Positions 32,901 to 41,947 are shown, numbered from the stretch's first letter. The stretch is DNA of 64,000 nt from Ustilago trichophora (GCA_900323505.1 OOIN01000001.1:2542001-2606000), one strand, 5' to 3'. Program-made: numbers and translations. Notes: a model not told the origin generated them from the sequence alone.

Positions 32901-34789
32901 GATTCTGCGTCGAGCGTGACGGCTACTTCAGGCTCGAGCCCATCATTGTGGGTCGAGACTGTGTGATCAACACCTTCACTCAGATTTCGCCCGGTGCCAG
33001 ATTGGCCGACGGTACGGTGTGGGGGCCGCAGTCTTCCTCGCACGAGGAGCCTTCCTCGGATGCTTACGCCGCTTACAACCGCAACAACGCTCCTCAGCCG
33101 CACTGGGCGCTCATGGTGTTGGTTGGCTACCCGATCATCGTTTTCGTGCGCTTCGCTTGCTACGTTCCTTGGTTCGCCTCGCTCTTCATGCTCTTGTCTC
33201 AGCCATTCGCCTTTGATCACCACGACAGTGTCAAGGGTGTCATCGCCTGGTTTGCATACCCACGCCGTATCGGCTGGCATTACGTTGCACGCATTGTGCG
33301 AAACGGCATGCCGCCGCTCATCAACCTGGCATTTGGCATCTTTGTCAAACGTCTGCTCGGTCTCAACAAGGAAGGCTCGATGCGCAACGCCACTCAGTAC
33401 GCCCTCTTCCGTCGATGGATGAACCAGCAGCTCCTCTCGCAGCCTCGGGTGCGTCGTGCTCTTGCCATTCTGGGCACGCACTACGAGATGACGTCGGTCA
33501 TCTTCCGTGCCATGGGTGCACGCGTCGGCAAGCGTGTCTACTGGCCCGGTTCCAGCATTTACTGCCCCGATCCCGAACTGCTTGAGATTGGCGACGATGT
33601 GGTGTTTGGCTCGCGTTCGGAGGTGTTCACCTCGGACAGCATCGGTTGGGCGCGCGTGCGTGTGGGACGAGGTGCCATGATTGCGGATCGAGTCGTTCTG
33701 CTCCCGGGCACCATCATCGGCAAGCAGTGTGTCATGGGTTCCGGTGCCTTGGCTCGACGAAATGGTCACTACGAGGAAGGAAGTGTCTGGATGGGTTCCA
33801 AGCACGGTGAAGCGGTCAGCTTCGGCAAGGCGATTCCTGAAAAGAGCGAATCTGGCATGGGCCGCAGCGATGACGAAACGATCACGCCGTTCGGACGTGC
33901 CTTCTACAAGCGACAGGCCAACTTCTTCGTGTTCCCCTACCTTATGCTGGTGGTGATCAACGTGGGCATGACGATCTTCTCATCGGCATACTGGGCGTCT
34001 GCGGCTGTCGGCACGGTGCTCATCCTCAACTTTTTGCGAAAGCAATTCGAGTACTCGTCAGCTGGATTCCTCTTTGATGACCACTGGTGGCGACCTGGTC
34101 TGATCTACGGCATGATCGCAATCCTCTTTGTGGTCATGCTTACGATTCAGGCGATTCTGGCTTTCATGTGGACGATCGCGACCAAGTGGGCAGTGATCGG
34201 CCGCCGTCGCGAAGGACGCTACGATTGGGACAAGTCGTCGTACTGCCAGCGCTGGCAGCTTCACCTGACCCTGCAAAAGTTGCTCGGACGTGGTTTCGGT
34301 GGTCACATCTACGGCAACATTTCAGGAACGGCATTTGCGGTGTGGTATCTGCGAGCCCTGGGTGCCAAGATTGGAAAGGACTGCTCGATCTGGGCGGGTG
34401 GCAAGCCATCGCTTCAGTTGACTGAGCCCGAGCTGGTGACGATGGGTGATCGTGTGAGCATCGACGACTGCTCTGTGGTAGCGCATATCAACTCGCGAGG
34501 ACGATTCAGCTTAAACAAGTTGCGCATCGGTGACGGCTGTGCGATGCGCACGGGAAGTCGTCTGCTTTCGGGAGCCAGCATGGAGCCGCGCTCGATGCTT
34601 TTGGAGCATACGCTGGTGGCGTCGGGCGAAATCGCGGAAGCCGGCGCTGTGTACGCAGGATGGCCGGCTCGTCAGCTGCGTGTGCGAAAGGCCCACCGCA
34701 CTGGCGGAATGCATGGCGAGATGTCGGCAGGAAGCAGCACGACCAACTTGCACCAACAAGCGGCGCCTCCTGGATACTTTGGTCACTGA
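29996..34789 (+). CDS. NRPS-like membrane megasynthase: A - carrier - TM/beta-helix repeats
   Basis: A single-exon 1597-residue protein. An adenylation domain (about residues 30-570) has P-loop TSGTSGKKK near 207, SYGMTE, GWFDSGDMG and GRSKEIINKGGE near 450. A carrier domain follows with the phosphopantetheine serine in LGGNSLLLGRL near 716-726, then an acidic linker (about 755-775). The rest alternates membrane segments (about 815-880, 1035-1065, 1315-1350, 1360-1395) with three left-handed beta-helix (hexapeptide) regions near 930-1010, 1170-1275 and 1430-1570. This is the layout of epsilon-poly-lysine synthetase (Pls) and its fungal relatives. The A domain, however, has FHVGG like acyl-CoA or oxalyl-CoA ligases rather than the FD motif of amino-acid-activating domains. 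The substrate is therefore open. Confidence 0.85.
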   Translation: MSADFPLGFLYSLPPRPKTRSLGDHIAEHVTDNGRISTLIDCLPSTSNPALWSPDLSRPPLEHRHIRQFVSNFILPCSSNASPLGPNDRVMMALPTGPENALALLSVAAYHTCAPVNASCTAGELRDDALRLRARAVVTTRDAVERLGLYTLRDEDNMQIIFVEPRTSGPAGLFDMSLLDENGIASTAGRRPSAPHGLEHQSLVLHTSGTSGKKKVVPYSLRHLIVGTCCVVYSWDLRPESVNMNMMPLFHVGGIVRNLWSPVFSAGSAIMCAGFDANAWWPLAKQLGATWYYAAPTMHHAILASKPEGVDAAKETSIKMIANAAGGLLPSLAVQLKETFIGCAVLPSYGMTECMPIASPPTNYQLDRPGCSGVACGPDLSIRDPFDKERELPVGQTGAVSVRGLPTFSGYEVSADPFEPLDTSAFSSEGWFDSGDMGHMDADGYLYITGRSKEIINKGGEVVSPFEVEEAITQACSDRVKQCLAFSIEHTVLQETIGVVIVPVPNQPRVGLAELHNMLRSHLHPSKWPFAAVYMDDLPKNQAGKPLRIKLGTRLGIGPLSDDVPPLQRHFEAKAPGKEVPLSEPIPCNLVTVDVRAVERACYRIPGIIEAAVRQRRDGSPEAFIQVEEDAEYDAADIDRALAQVLHGYVVPNPLHVFRQPLAKNHGQIDFDTMEAEVRRQNASSMTRTALIVRDIIARLLDTEAGSITAESDFFLLGGNSLLLGRLVHLIRKETGVSLEVSTLFNNSTVAGIADLVEDEQGDDEEDEDDFYDGYDDKGALGATYAAHRYDEDEDVAFQSHGYQPRSQTHPWVLFIQAIPFLFFYPFKAAWTWTVILHGLAFSAFYIRDVFWERVGALLASIVVARLTSRIICPVTAIAFKWIVIGRYRPGKYPMWCNYHLRWWIVNQSLKTAGKGLFAMTPGLQKVYYRLLGMSIGSDVKIDQFAKIAEHDLITIHDGARIDKCLLRGFCVERDGYFRLEPIIVGRDCVINTFTQISPGARLADGTVWGPQSSSHEEPSSDAYAAYNRNNAPQPHWALMVLVGYPIIVFVRFACYVPWFASLFMLLSQPFAFDHHDSVKGVIAWFAYPRRIGWHYVARIVRNGMPPLINLAFGIFVKRLLGLNKEGSMRNATQYALFRRWMNQQLLSQPRVRRALAILGTHYEMTSVIFRAMGARVGKRVYWPGSSIYCPDPELLEIGDDVVFGSRSEVFTSDSIGWARVRVGRGAMIADRVVLLPGTIIGKQCVMGSGALARRNGHYEEGSVWMGSKHGEAVSFGKAIPEKSESGMGRSDDETITPFGRAFYKRQANFFVFPYLMLVVINVGMTIFSSAYWASAAVGTVLILNFLRKQFEYSSAGFLFDDHWWRPGLIYGMIAILFVVMLTIQAILAFMWTIATKWAVIGRRREGRYDWDKSSYCQRWQLHLTLQKLLGRGFGGHIYGNISGTAFAVWYLRALGAKIGKDCSIWAGGKPSLQLTEPELVTMGDRVSIDDCSVVAHINSRGRFSLNKLRIGDGCAMRTGSRLLSGASMEPRSMLLEHTLVASGEIAEAGAVYAGWPARQLRVRKAHRTGGMHGEMSAGSSTTNLHQQAAPPGYFGH

Positions 34790-36712
34790 GGTGGCCGAGG
34801 ACCTTCGCTCTCAACGATCTCATACGTCTCGTCTGCATTCTTTCCTCGCATTAGCAACTTGAACCCGCACTACAGTTCTACACAATCTTTCTGGCATTTG
34901 GATCGCGCACTTTGGTGTGTGGACCACACATTCTCTTTTTCTTTCTCTCAATCTGTCTATGGGACGTTGGCTAATAGATGCTTTCGCCTACGTTTTTGCA
35001 CTTTCAAATGAACAATTTCTTTTGGTCATCCTCGCCTCGGAGCTTGTTTGGTTGGCGATTTGTGGTGAGTGAATCGGGAAGAAGACGGTTGGATCTGCTG
35101 TTGAGGTTCGGAAGCACTCCGTCCGACGTGTGAGCCGGTCAAGTCTGCCACAAGTCCCGATTCATACCAAATCTGACATGAATCCCCTGGCCACGTCTAT
35201 CTTGGAGCGCAGATCTCGGCAGAGTGAAGAACCAGAAGTCGATATCGGCTCAACCAGAAGCGAAGGTTAGCGCACCTCGAAAGGGACCACGTCAGCACAC
35301 ACCTTGCTACACTCAAAGAGACTGCTTATGGTACATGTACAAAGAAATGTTACGGATCAGACCCTGCCGTACAGATAGATACATGATGCACCTGCATGAC
35401 CATCTTTTTTCCGTTTTCTCTCCTTTGGGATTGGATCGGGCGAGCGCGCGCCGAAACATGGAACAAGGCACACACACAAGCACACTGGAACGCTCCGACC
35501 CAAAGTCAGAAATGTGACTCTTCACTCGCTGGTCAACAAAAGCTTGCCGATCCTTTCGCCACCAACAGTGCAGGTTACGATAGGTGAGCTTGAGTGTGAG
35601 ATACACCAAAAATGGTAAGTTTGCAAAGAAAAAGAGTTGAGAGGCTGCGGAGAAGTGAACCTGTGTGTGTTTTGTGTGCAGGCCGGAATAACCGAAAAGA
35701 GAGTGTGTCCGTGGAGCTGAGCGGAAGCCGGGATTGGATGGGGCACGAGAACAGCAAAAGAGACAGGGAAAAACGCGCGCACGGTGCCACAGATGTCCAA
35801 CACACACACACACACGCACACTACTCTCCTCGGAAGAGCCGCTTCCTCATCCTTTGTCCAGTGCTCTTGAGCTTGATTGCTGTGCCTCTCCCAACGACTG
35901 AGCCATACAATCTGCTTTCTAGCTGAATAGTGTGCTCCGCTCTGTGCCAAGGAAAAAGAAGAAGAATAAGAAAAAAAGCAAAATCAAAGAAGGGGAGTGT
36001 CGTCTGCCACCTGCCCTTGCACTTTCCTGCCTCAAACCGCACTACCCTCTCTCTTGCTGGCCACTTTCTGTCCTGTCTGTCACTTTAGCGTCGTCAGCGT
36101 CGTCACCAGAGTATTCTTCTCACCACCACCACCACCACCACCATCTCCATCATCCTCATACCCAAACACCGATTCCGATCGAACCCCCACCTCCAAGCCA
36201 CTAATCAAGCTAACACTAGCTGCATGGGGGCACATTCGAGCGATCGCGTCTCCACTTTTTTGTTTTTTGCCCTTTTCCGTTTCGATTAATTTCCTCTGGT
36301 TTGTGCGTAAGTTGTTTGCCGCACGCTCGCTGTCACAAAGTTGGAACGGATCAGATCAAAGAAAGGTGCTGACGTTGGCTTTTTGGTGGTTTGATTGCTT
36401 TGCTTGGCTTGCTGCTTTACCCCCACCATCAACGCTTTTGGCTTGCAGATGAAACCGTCCTCGCTCGTTCCCATCTCCGTAAGAGCTCTATCCGCTCCGC
36501 GTTCCATCTCCCGTACTCTCCGTTTCTCGCCGCACAAACCCGCCAGCAAGCACTTTCTCCAGAGTAGCGCCCTTCCTCGCCCCTCTGTCTCTAGTCCACT
36601 CGCAAAGGTATGCTCCACCCCCAAATCACCCGTCCAAGCTCCCTTTCATTGCTGCTGCTAAGCACTCCCACCACCTCGTGTCATCACCTTCTTCTTTGAC
36701 GCAACAAGGAGA
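34790..36712. other. intergenic and possible first exon of the aminopeptidase
   Basis: No independent gene. It contains CA repeats (near 35465-35485 and 35800-35820), a CAC repeat at 36121-36143, and a possible upstream coding exon of the aminopeptidase at 36449-36607 (see that entry). The remaining DNA is pyrimidine-rich leader. Confidence 0.55.
36449..36607 (+). CDS. possible alternative first exon of the aminopeptidase
   Basis: 53 codons from an ATG, ending at a good donor (AAAG|GTATGC), phase 0. The peptide is basic, Ser-rich and lacks acids (ISVRALSAPRSISRTLRF), the profile of a mitochondrial presequence. It can splice in phase to 36824 and continue into the aminopeptidase. If used, the intron would remove the ATG at 36713 and its hydrophobic leader, giving a mitochondrial form. 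Confidence 0.5.
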
Positions 36713-39703
36713 ATGCCCAGCGGAAAATTCAAAAAGGCTCACCTCTTTCTCGCCTTTTCTCTCCTTGCTGCATTTCTTGCCATCTTCTTCTCCTCCTCGG
36801 GCTTGCAACGTTCTACCTGGCAGTCGCTTCGATCAGTGACTTGCTCCATTCCTTTTCGAACTCACGCAACCTGTGCTCTTGCAGATCCCGCTTTCGCTCC
36901 CGTCTCTTCCGCCATGACTGACGCTTCCGACGCCTCCAAGTGGTTCCGCTTGCCCCGCAACGTGGTCCCAACCCACTACGATATCACCCTCAAGTCCGAC
37001 CTCGAGGCCCTCCGATTCTCTGGTACCGCCACCATCGATCTCGACGTCCTCGAGGATACCGAGGAGATCGTCTTCAACGCTGCTGCCAAGCTCCACCTTA
37101 GCAAGTCGCTCGTCCTCAGCCAGGCGCTCAAGACCGACAACAAGAGCATCGTCACCCTCGACATTGACACCAAGCATGAGCGAGCTACCGCCAAGCTTCC
37201 CAACGCCCTTCCCAAGGGATCCAAGGCACAGCTCGTCGTTGCCTTTGCCAGCGACATTGACAACAGCATGATGGGTTACTACCGCTCCACCTGGGAGCAC
37301 GAGGGCAAGAAGGGTTACTACGCTCTTACCCAATTCGAGCCTACTGCTGCCCGCCGTGCCATCCCCACTTGGGACGAGCCTAACCTCAAGGCTACCTACA
37401 CCTTCCGCATGATTCACCGCAAGGAGACCACCGCGCTCGCCAACATGAACGTGGTCAGCACCAAGGACGTTTCCCAGGTCGAGCAGGACAAGCTCCTCCG
37501 TGCTGCTGAGCTCGGTCTCGACGAGGCTTCTCTTCAGGCTGGAAAGACCGAGGGCAAGACTGAAGGCAAGACCGAGGTTTCCTCCACCGCCTCCAACGAC
37601 TGGACTCTCACCGAGTTTGCCACCACTCCCAAAGTCTCGACCTACCTGGTCGCATGGGCCAACGGTCCCTTTGTCAGCCTCGAGAGCAGCTACACCAGCC
37701 CTCTCACCGGCAAGGTCATCCCTATGAAGGTCTACACCACCCCCGAGTACATCCACCAGGCTCAGTACGCCCTCGATGTCAAGGTCAAGGTTCTCCCCGA
37801 GTACGAGCGCGTTTTCGACGTCGCTTACCCCTTGCCCAAGCTCGACACGCTCGTCGCCTCCGATTTTGACGCCGGTGCCATGGAAAACTGGGGTCTCATC
37901 ACCGGCCGAACCTCGGTCTACCTCTACGACGCTGAAAAGTCTGGCCTCCAAGGTCAGAAGCGAACGGCCGGTGTTCAGTCGCACGAAGTCGCTCACCAGT
38001 GGTTCGGTAACATTGCCACCCTCGACTGGTGGGACAACCTCTGGCTCAACGAGGCTTTCGCCACCCTCATGGGTGAAGTTGTCATTCTCGACCGATGCTT
38101 CCCCGAGTGGGAATCGGCTTCCGAGTTCATCAACGTTCACCTGGACCGTGCTCTCGACCTGGATGGCAAGCGATCCTCTCACCCCATCGAGGTTCCCCTC
38201 CAGGGTGAGAACGTCGAGGATGCTATCAACCAGGTCTTTGACGCCATCTCCTACTCCAAGGGTGCCAGTGTCCTTCGCATGCTTAGCAACATGATCGGCG
38301 AAGACGTCTTCCTCAAAGGTGTCTCGATTTACCTCAAGAAGCACCTCTACTCGAACGCCGTCACCAAGGATCTCTGGAACGGTATCAGCGAGTCTTCGGG
38401 TCGCGACATTGCTTCCATTATGGCCAACTGGATCTTGAAGCAGGGTTTCCCCGTCCTTACCGTCACCGAGGAGGCTGATGGTCTGCGCATCAAGCAGAAC
38501 CGTTTCTTGTCGACTGGTGATCCCACCCCTGAGGAGGACGAGACCCTCTGGTACGTTCCCCTCATGCTTAAGACTGTCGGTGCTGACGGCAAGGTCTCGG
38601 TCGACCGCGATGCTTTCCTCAAGAGCGAGCGTGAGGTCAAGATCCCCCTCGCCAACGCCAAGGATGTCACCTACAAGCTCAACGCCGAGACCATCGGTGT
38701 CTACCGCGTTGCCTACTCGCCCGAGCGTCTCGCCAAGCTCGGTGAGGAGGCTGCCAAGAAGGACTCGGCTTTCTCGCTCGAGGACCGTGTCGGTCTCGTT
38801 TCGGACGCTTTCACCCTTGCTTCCGCTGGGTACGGTAAGACCTCGGGTGGTCTCTCGCTGCTCAAGGCGCTGAGGAACGACCCTACTTACCTTGTCAACT
38901 CGGCTTCTTCGCTCAACCTTGGCACTCTCAGCAGCGCATGGTGGGAGCAGGACGCCAAGGTGCAGGATGCCATCAAGAAGCTTCGTGCCGACATCTTTGG
39001 TCCCACCGCCAAGAAGCTCGGCTTTGAATTCGGCGCCAACGACTCGCCCGATCTCAAGCAGCTCCGAGCTGTCGCCATCTCTGCTGCCGCCAACGGCGAA
39101 GACGAGTGGACTCTCTCCGAGATCAAGAAGCGATTCGACCACCTCGTCTCTACCGGCGACGACAGCCAGATCCACCCCGACTTGCTCCGCACCGTCTTCT
39201 CCCGCGCCGTCGAACACGGAGGCGAGAAGGAGTACGAAGCAGTTCTCTCGATCTACCGCAAGCCCCAGACTCCTACCCACAAGATCGCCGCCATGCTGGC
39301 TCTCGGCGCCTCGTCCGACCCCAAGCTGCTCGAGCGCACCGTCGAGTTCCTCTACAGCAGCGAGGTCAAGGAGCAGGACTTTATGTACTTCTTCGCCGCC
39401 CTCTCTGGCAACCCCAAGGGTCGACGTATTATTTGGGACGCTACCAAGGCTCGTTGGGATGTCTTGTCTAAGAGGTTCGCAGGCAACTTTTCGTTGAGCA
39501 GGTTGATCGAGTACAGTTTCAGCGCCTTCAGCTCCGAGAAGGACGCACAGGAGGTAGAGCAGTTCTTCAAGGGTAAGGACACGGCCAAGTTCAGCATGGG
39601 TCTCAGCCAGGGTCTCGATGCGGTCAGAGCCAAAGCTAGGTGGGTCCAGAGGGATGCAAAGGACGTCGAGGAGTGGTTGAAGGCGAATGGATACCTCGCT
39701 TAA
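36713..39703 (+). CDS. ape2: M1 zinc aminopeptidase (Ape2/Aap1 type)
   Basis: Removes N-terminal residues from peptides. The catalytic core is complete: GAMENWG exopeptidase motif near residue 390, HEVAHQWFGN zinc-binding motif (HExxH) near 424, and a downstream NEAFATLM supplying the third zinc ligand. Core residues start at MTDASDASKWFRLP (ATG at 36914). The frame given starts at 36713 with a hydrophobic leader (FLAFSLLAAFLAIFF), which would be a signal anchor. Alternative: exon 1 at 36449-36607 (MKPSSLVPISVRALSAPRS, mitochondrial-like), donor GTATGC, acceptor CTGGCAG at 36823, joining in frame at SLRSVTCS. I cannot decide between them; transcripts would. Codon bias is strong. The effector-like cluster begins just downstream. 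Confidence 0.93.
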   Translation: MPSGKFKKAHLFLAFSLLAAFLAIFFSSSGLQRSTWQSLRSVTCSIPFRTHATCALADPAFAPVSSAMTDASDASKWFRLPRNVVPTHYDITLKSDLEALRFSGTATIDLDVLEDTEEIVFNAAAKLHLSKSLVLSQALKTDNKSIVTLDIDTKHERATAKLPNALPKGSKAQLVVAFASDIDNSMMGYYRSTWEHEGKKGYYALTQFEPTAARRAIPTWDEPNLKATYTFRMIHRKETTALANMNVVSTKDVSQVEQDKLLRAAELGLDEASLQAGKTEGKTEGKTEVSSTASNDWTLTEFATTPKVSTYLVAWANGPFVSLESSYTSPLTGKVIPMKVYTTPEYIHQAQYALDVKVKVLPEYERVFDVAYPLPKLDTLVASDFDAGAMENWGLITGRTSVYLYDAEKSGLQGQKRTAGVQSHEVAHQWFGNIATLDWWDNLWLNEAFATLMGEVVILDRCFPEWESASEFINVHLDRALDLDGKRSSHPIEVPLQGENVEDAINQVFDAISYSKGASVLRMLSNMIGEDVFLKGVSIYLKKHLYSNAVTKDLWNGISESSGRDIASIMANWILKQGFPVLTVTEEADGLRIKQNRFLSTGDPTPEEDETLWYVPLMLKTVGADGKVSVDRDAFLKSEREVKIPLANAKDVTYKLNAETIGVYRVAYSPERLAKLGEEAAKKDSAFSLEDRVGLVSDAFTLASAGYGKTSGGLSLLKALRNDPTYLVNSASSLNLGTLSSAWWEQDAKVQDAIKKLRADIFGPTAKKLGFEFGANDSPDLKQLRAVAISAAANGEDEWTLSEIKKRFDHLVSTGDDSQIHPDLLRTVFSRAVEHGGEKEYEAVLSIYRKPQTPTHKIAAMLALGASSDPKLLERTVEFLYSSEVKEQDFMYFFAALSGNPKGRRIIWDATKARWDVLSKRFAGNFSLSRLIEYSFSAFSSEKDAQEVEQFFKGKDTAKFSMGLSQGLDAVRAKARWVQRDAKDVEEWLKANGYLA

Positions 39704-40047
39704 ACGAAGGTGGAAGGATTAAGATTGTTTAAGATTTTAAAGAACAGAGTCTCTCCAAGTGAAATCGAATCTCGTTGATGTGTAGAAAGTGTGGCGATGT
39801 GAAGTGTGAAAGTGTGATGTGATGTGAGGCTGCAATGCGCCTTTGGAGGGGTTTCAGTAGGCAAGAGAATTAGTCAAGAGGGGGCAAGAGGAAAGGAGCT
39901 AGGCCTTCTGGAGGCATTTCTCGTCAGCCGCCTCGGCAAAATAGCATTCGACTTTGACGTCGCTATCGCAGTTTGTTTTTTGCTTGACCATTGCTTCAAA
40001 GTCCTGTGGTGGGAGAGTAGAGGTGAGAACGACTTTGTCAGTAGATT

Positions 40048-40522
40048 CATATCCTAAAAAAAGGAAATATCCACCTCGAAGCCACCCCCCGTAGCCACCC
40101 CGGGTGGCTGCAAGGTGGCTCGTCATCGGAGCCACCTCCCCTAGGTGGCTTCATTGGGTGGCTCCGGGGTGGATCTTGCAATTTTGTCTTTAAAATTTTC
40201 AGAATTTTGTGTGAAATCTGGAAAATAAATGTCCATATAGTTTGCTGTCAACCATCACTTTTCAAAAGTGGACTAGGTGGGACAGCGGTTAAAGGGGAAG
40301 ATTTTCGGACACGTGTCTGGGTGGAGGTCAGGGTTCGACCCCTGCCGGTAACCTTTCTTTTATTTTTCGTTTTTTTTTGTTAGAATGTTAGACCACTCAG
40401 GGTGGCTCTGGTGCGGAGCCAGCCAATCGGGGGTGGCTCCAAAGCTGGCCTCGCAATGTAGCCACCCGGGGTGCCTCTAGGAGGTGGCTCCGGGGTGGAT
40501 TTTTCCTTTTTTTAGGATATGA
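40048..40522. mobile_element. GGTGGCTC-rich element, copy 2 (475 bp), in an intron
   Basis: It has the best-preserved ends of the family: CATATCCTAAAAAAAGGAAA on the left and its near-perfect complement on the right, about 28 bp including TCCACC. Internal GGTGGCTC / GAGCCACC motifs cluster at both ends. The middle carries a tRNA-like pol III promoter (separate entry). It lies wholly within intron 2 of the decayed effector-like gene. Flanking bases share only ATT, so the target duplication is short or decayed. Confidence 0.8.
40280..40375 (+). promoter_or_regulatory. tRNA-like pol III internal promoter (A box, B box, T-run)
   Basis: TGGGACAGCGG (40280-40290) fits the A-box consensus TRGYNNARNGG with one mismatch, and GGTTCGACCCC (40334-40344) fits the B box GGTTCGANNCC. 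They are 44 bases apart, and T-runs follow (from 40357, strongest at about 40371-40379), as a pol III terminator would. The 5' and 3' flanks do not pair into an acceptor stem and the T stem is imperfect, so this is a tRNA-derived, SINE-like segment rather than a tRNA gene. Confidence 0.6.
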
Positions 40523-40790
40523 TTGTCTCCTACCTTCGCTCCGGCGCGCGAACAAGGCAGAAGTGCTGTAGGAATTTACCTCTGCAATTGTACCATGTTG
40601 CATGTAGTTCTCGCAAGGTTGGTATGCAGAGGTTCCCCAAACAGTGTTGACGTGAATGGGTCCTCGAGTGGTAGACCCTCATCAAGAATGTTACCCACAT
40701 AACCAAGCAGCCAGTCTGATGGTGGTACTACTGTACTGTACAGTACATGGTTGAGGCAGTGTAAGCAAATGAGAATCGTGTGGGGTCACA

Positions 40791-41183
40791 TTCGCCATGT
40801 ACCACAGTCACCGCAACCACTCATTGTGGGTCACCGGTACCACTCGAGATCAGATCCGACACTGGGTCGCCGGTAGATATATACCAGCGGTAACTGTGGG
40901 ATGGTACAGTTGACCCTGGCTAGGCTGGTAGAGCATGGCCCGAGCTGCGAGAAGAAGCAGGGGTCAATGCTACACGTGTCGACAGCAGCATCACCCTACA
41001 GTGACTTCTAACATATAGCTCAAACAACGATTCTTCATCATCAACTAGGTGCCAACGAGTGTGATTGTAGCACGGAAAGGTATGACAAACGAGATGAAGC
41101 AACAAGAAAAGAAAGTAAGAAGAGCGCAAAAGCGGTAAACCTTTCAGCCCGAACACCGAGTGAGATAAGAGTAGAGAGGAGCT
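40791..41183. other. spacer between the decayed gene and the first intact effector gene
   Basis: No gene seen. It includes repeated GGGTC(A/G)CCGGTA-type words near 40828-40875 and a TATATA at about 40876 that could be the former promoter of the decayed gene. The right part is the 3' flank of the 41.2-41.9 kb gene. Confidence 0.5.
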
Positions 41184-41947
41184 TCAGATCTCATCGTGCT
41201 TAAGGAAGCACTTCTCGTCTACATCTCGGACATTATTGCAGCGGACCAAGGCCTCACAGCTGGTCTGCTGATCGATAGCATCTTGGAGGAGCTGTTTGTA
41301 GGTTCCCAATATGGATAGGAACGATACTTGTCAGCAACTTTCTACTGTCTGATGACGCCCTCCTCCGGCGATCAGAAGGATCGCCGAGGCGTGAAAACAG
41401 GGGTGATACTTACATCACGAACCATCCTAGCCGACCAACCGTGCTTTTTGCGCGGGTCATGGCATTCATCGTTTTGCTTCTGGAGCTCCTTGGGAAGGGG
41501 AGGAGTGATGACGTAAAAGGTGTTGACGAATTGTCCTTTTCCCTTTGTGGGCATAAGACGGTTGTACCAGCTCTTGATGAAGCCGTCTTTGTGACATTCT
41601 TTCAGAGTTAGGCTGGGATGGTCAAAGTAAAGCGAGGTATAGTGATCGGGGTCCTTGCAGCTGGTAGATTTCATCACTGTCAAAGCCAAAGTAGGATGTG
41701 CAGTATCGATGCAAAGGAAAGTGTCGCGTGAGGCTAAACGTTAGTGAAAGCTCGCGAGGAAGGAGAGGAGAGCATGCGTGAACACGAGAGACCGGACAGA
41801 GGGACGGGGAAACTCACCACAAGCATAATTAGCACCATCAGGCTTGGAAGCATGTTCTTCGTCATCCTTCTTGGCCGAGGAAGGAGCGATGAACGCAGCC
41901 AACAGAACCGCGGTGAGGGTGAGGTAGAGAGCGGGCTTGAAGTGCAT
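41184..41947 (-). CDS. secreted Cys-rich effector candidate, single module (166 aa)
   Basis: Three exons: 41947-41818, 41676-41414, 41291-41184, with donors GTGAGT and GTAAGT. Intron phases are 1 and 0, shared by all paralogs here. Exon 1 encodes a signal peptide (MHFKPALYLTLTAVLLAAF..., cleavage likely after residue 25) and an acidic linker ending YAC. Exon 2 carries SWYNRL and VNTFYV; exon 3 ends TSCEALVRC...DEKCFLKHDEI. The mature protein has seven cysteines; the fourth of the eight-Cys pattern is missing (VNTFYVITP where others have YVSCP). Seven is odd, so one may be free. The start is divergent from the 42.4-kb paralog. Family function unknown; plant-colonisation effector inferred from secretion, clustering and fast divergence. 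It resembles smut Mig-type proteins in style only. Confidence 0.85.

Larger units (their letters stand above)
39899..40790 (-). pseudogene. decayed secreted 8-Cys-module gene with element in intron 2
   Basis: The last exon (40003 to 39899, acceptor CCACCACAG) encodes an intact end of the family: KTNCDSDVKVECYF then DEKCLQKA and stop. The end of exon 2 (about 40662 to 40580, donor GTAAAT) encodes GPIHVNTVWGTSAYQPCENY, matching the family's VNTFYV region. Both junctions are phase 0, as in the intact paralogs. The 576-base intron contains repeat copy 2; without it the intron would be about 100 bases, the normal size. Upstream, the exon-2 frame meets a TGA and appears shifted, and no signal-peptide exon is visible, so the gene looks dead. 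A TATATA at about 40876 could be its old promoter. Confidence 0.7.

Noticed and set aside
36121..36143. CRISPR-like or coding (CAC)n array
   Set aside because: It is a simple trinucleotide repeat in a leader; no spacer structure, and CRISPR is not expected in a fungus.
36833..39280. 815-residue open frame antisense to the aminopeptidase
   Set aside because: It is a complement of a highly biased gene; the sense frame carries the full catalytic domain.
40273..40352. a functional tRNA gene
   Set aside because: A and B boxes are present, but the 5' and 3' flanks do not form an acceptor stem and the T stem is imperfect, so I call it tRNA-derived only.
40793..40798. ATG at 40798 (minus) as start of the decayed effector gene
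   Set aside because: The peptide from it has no signal peptide and meets a stop before the conserved part.
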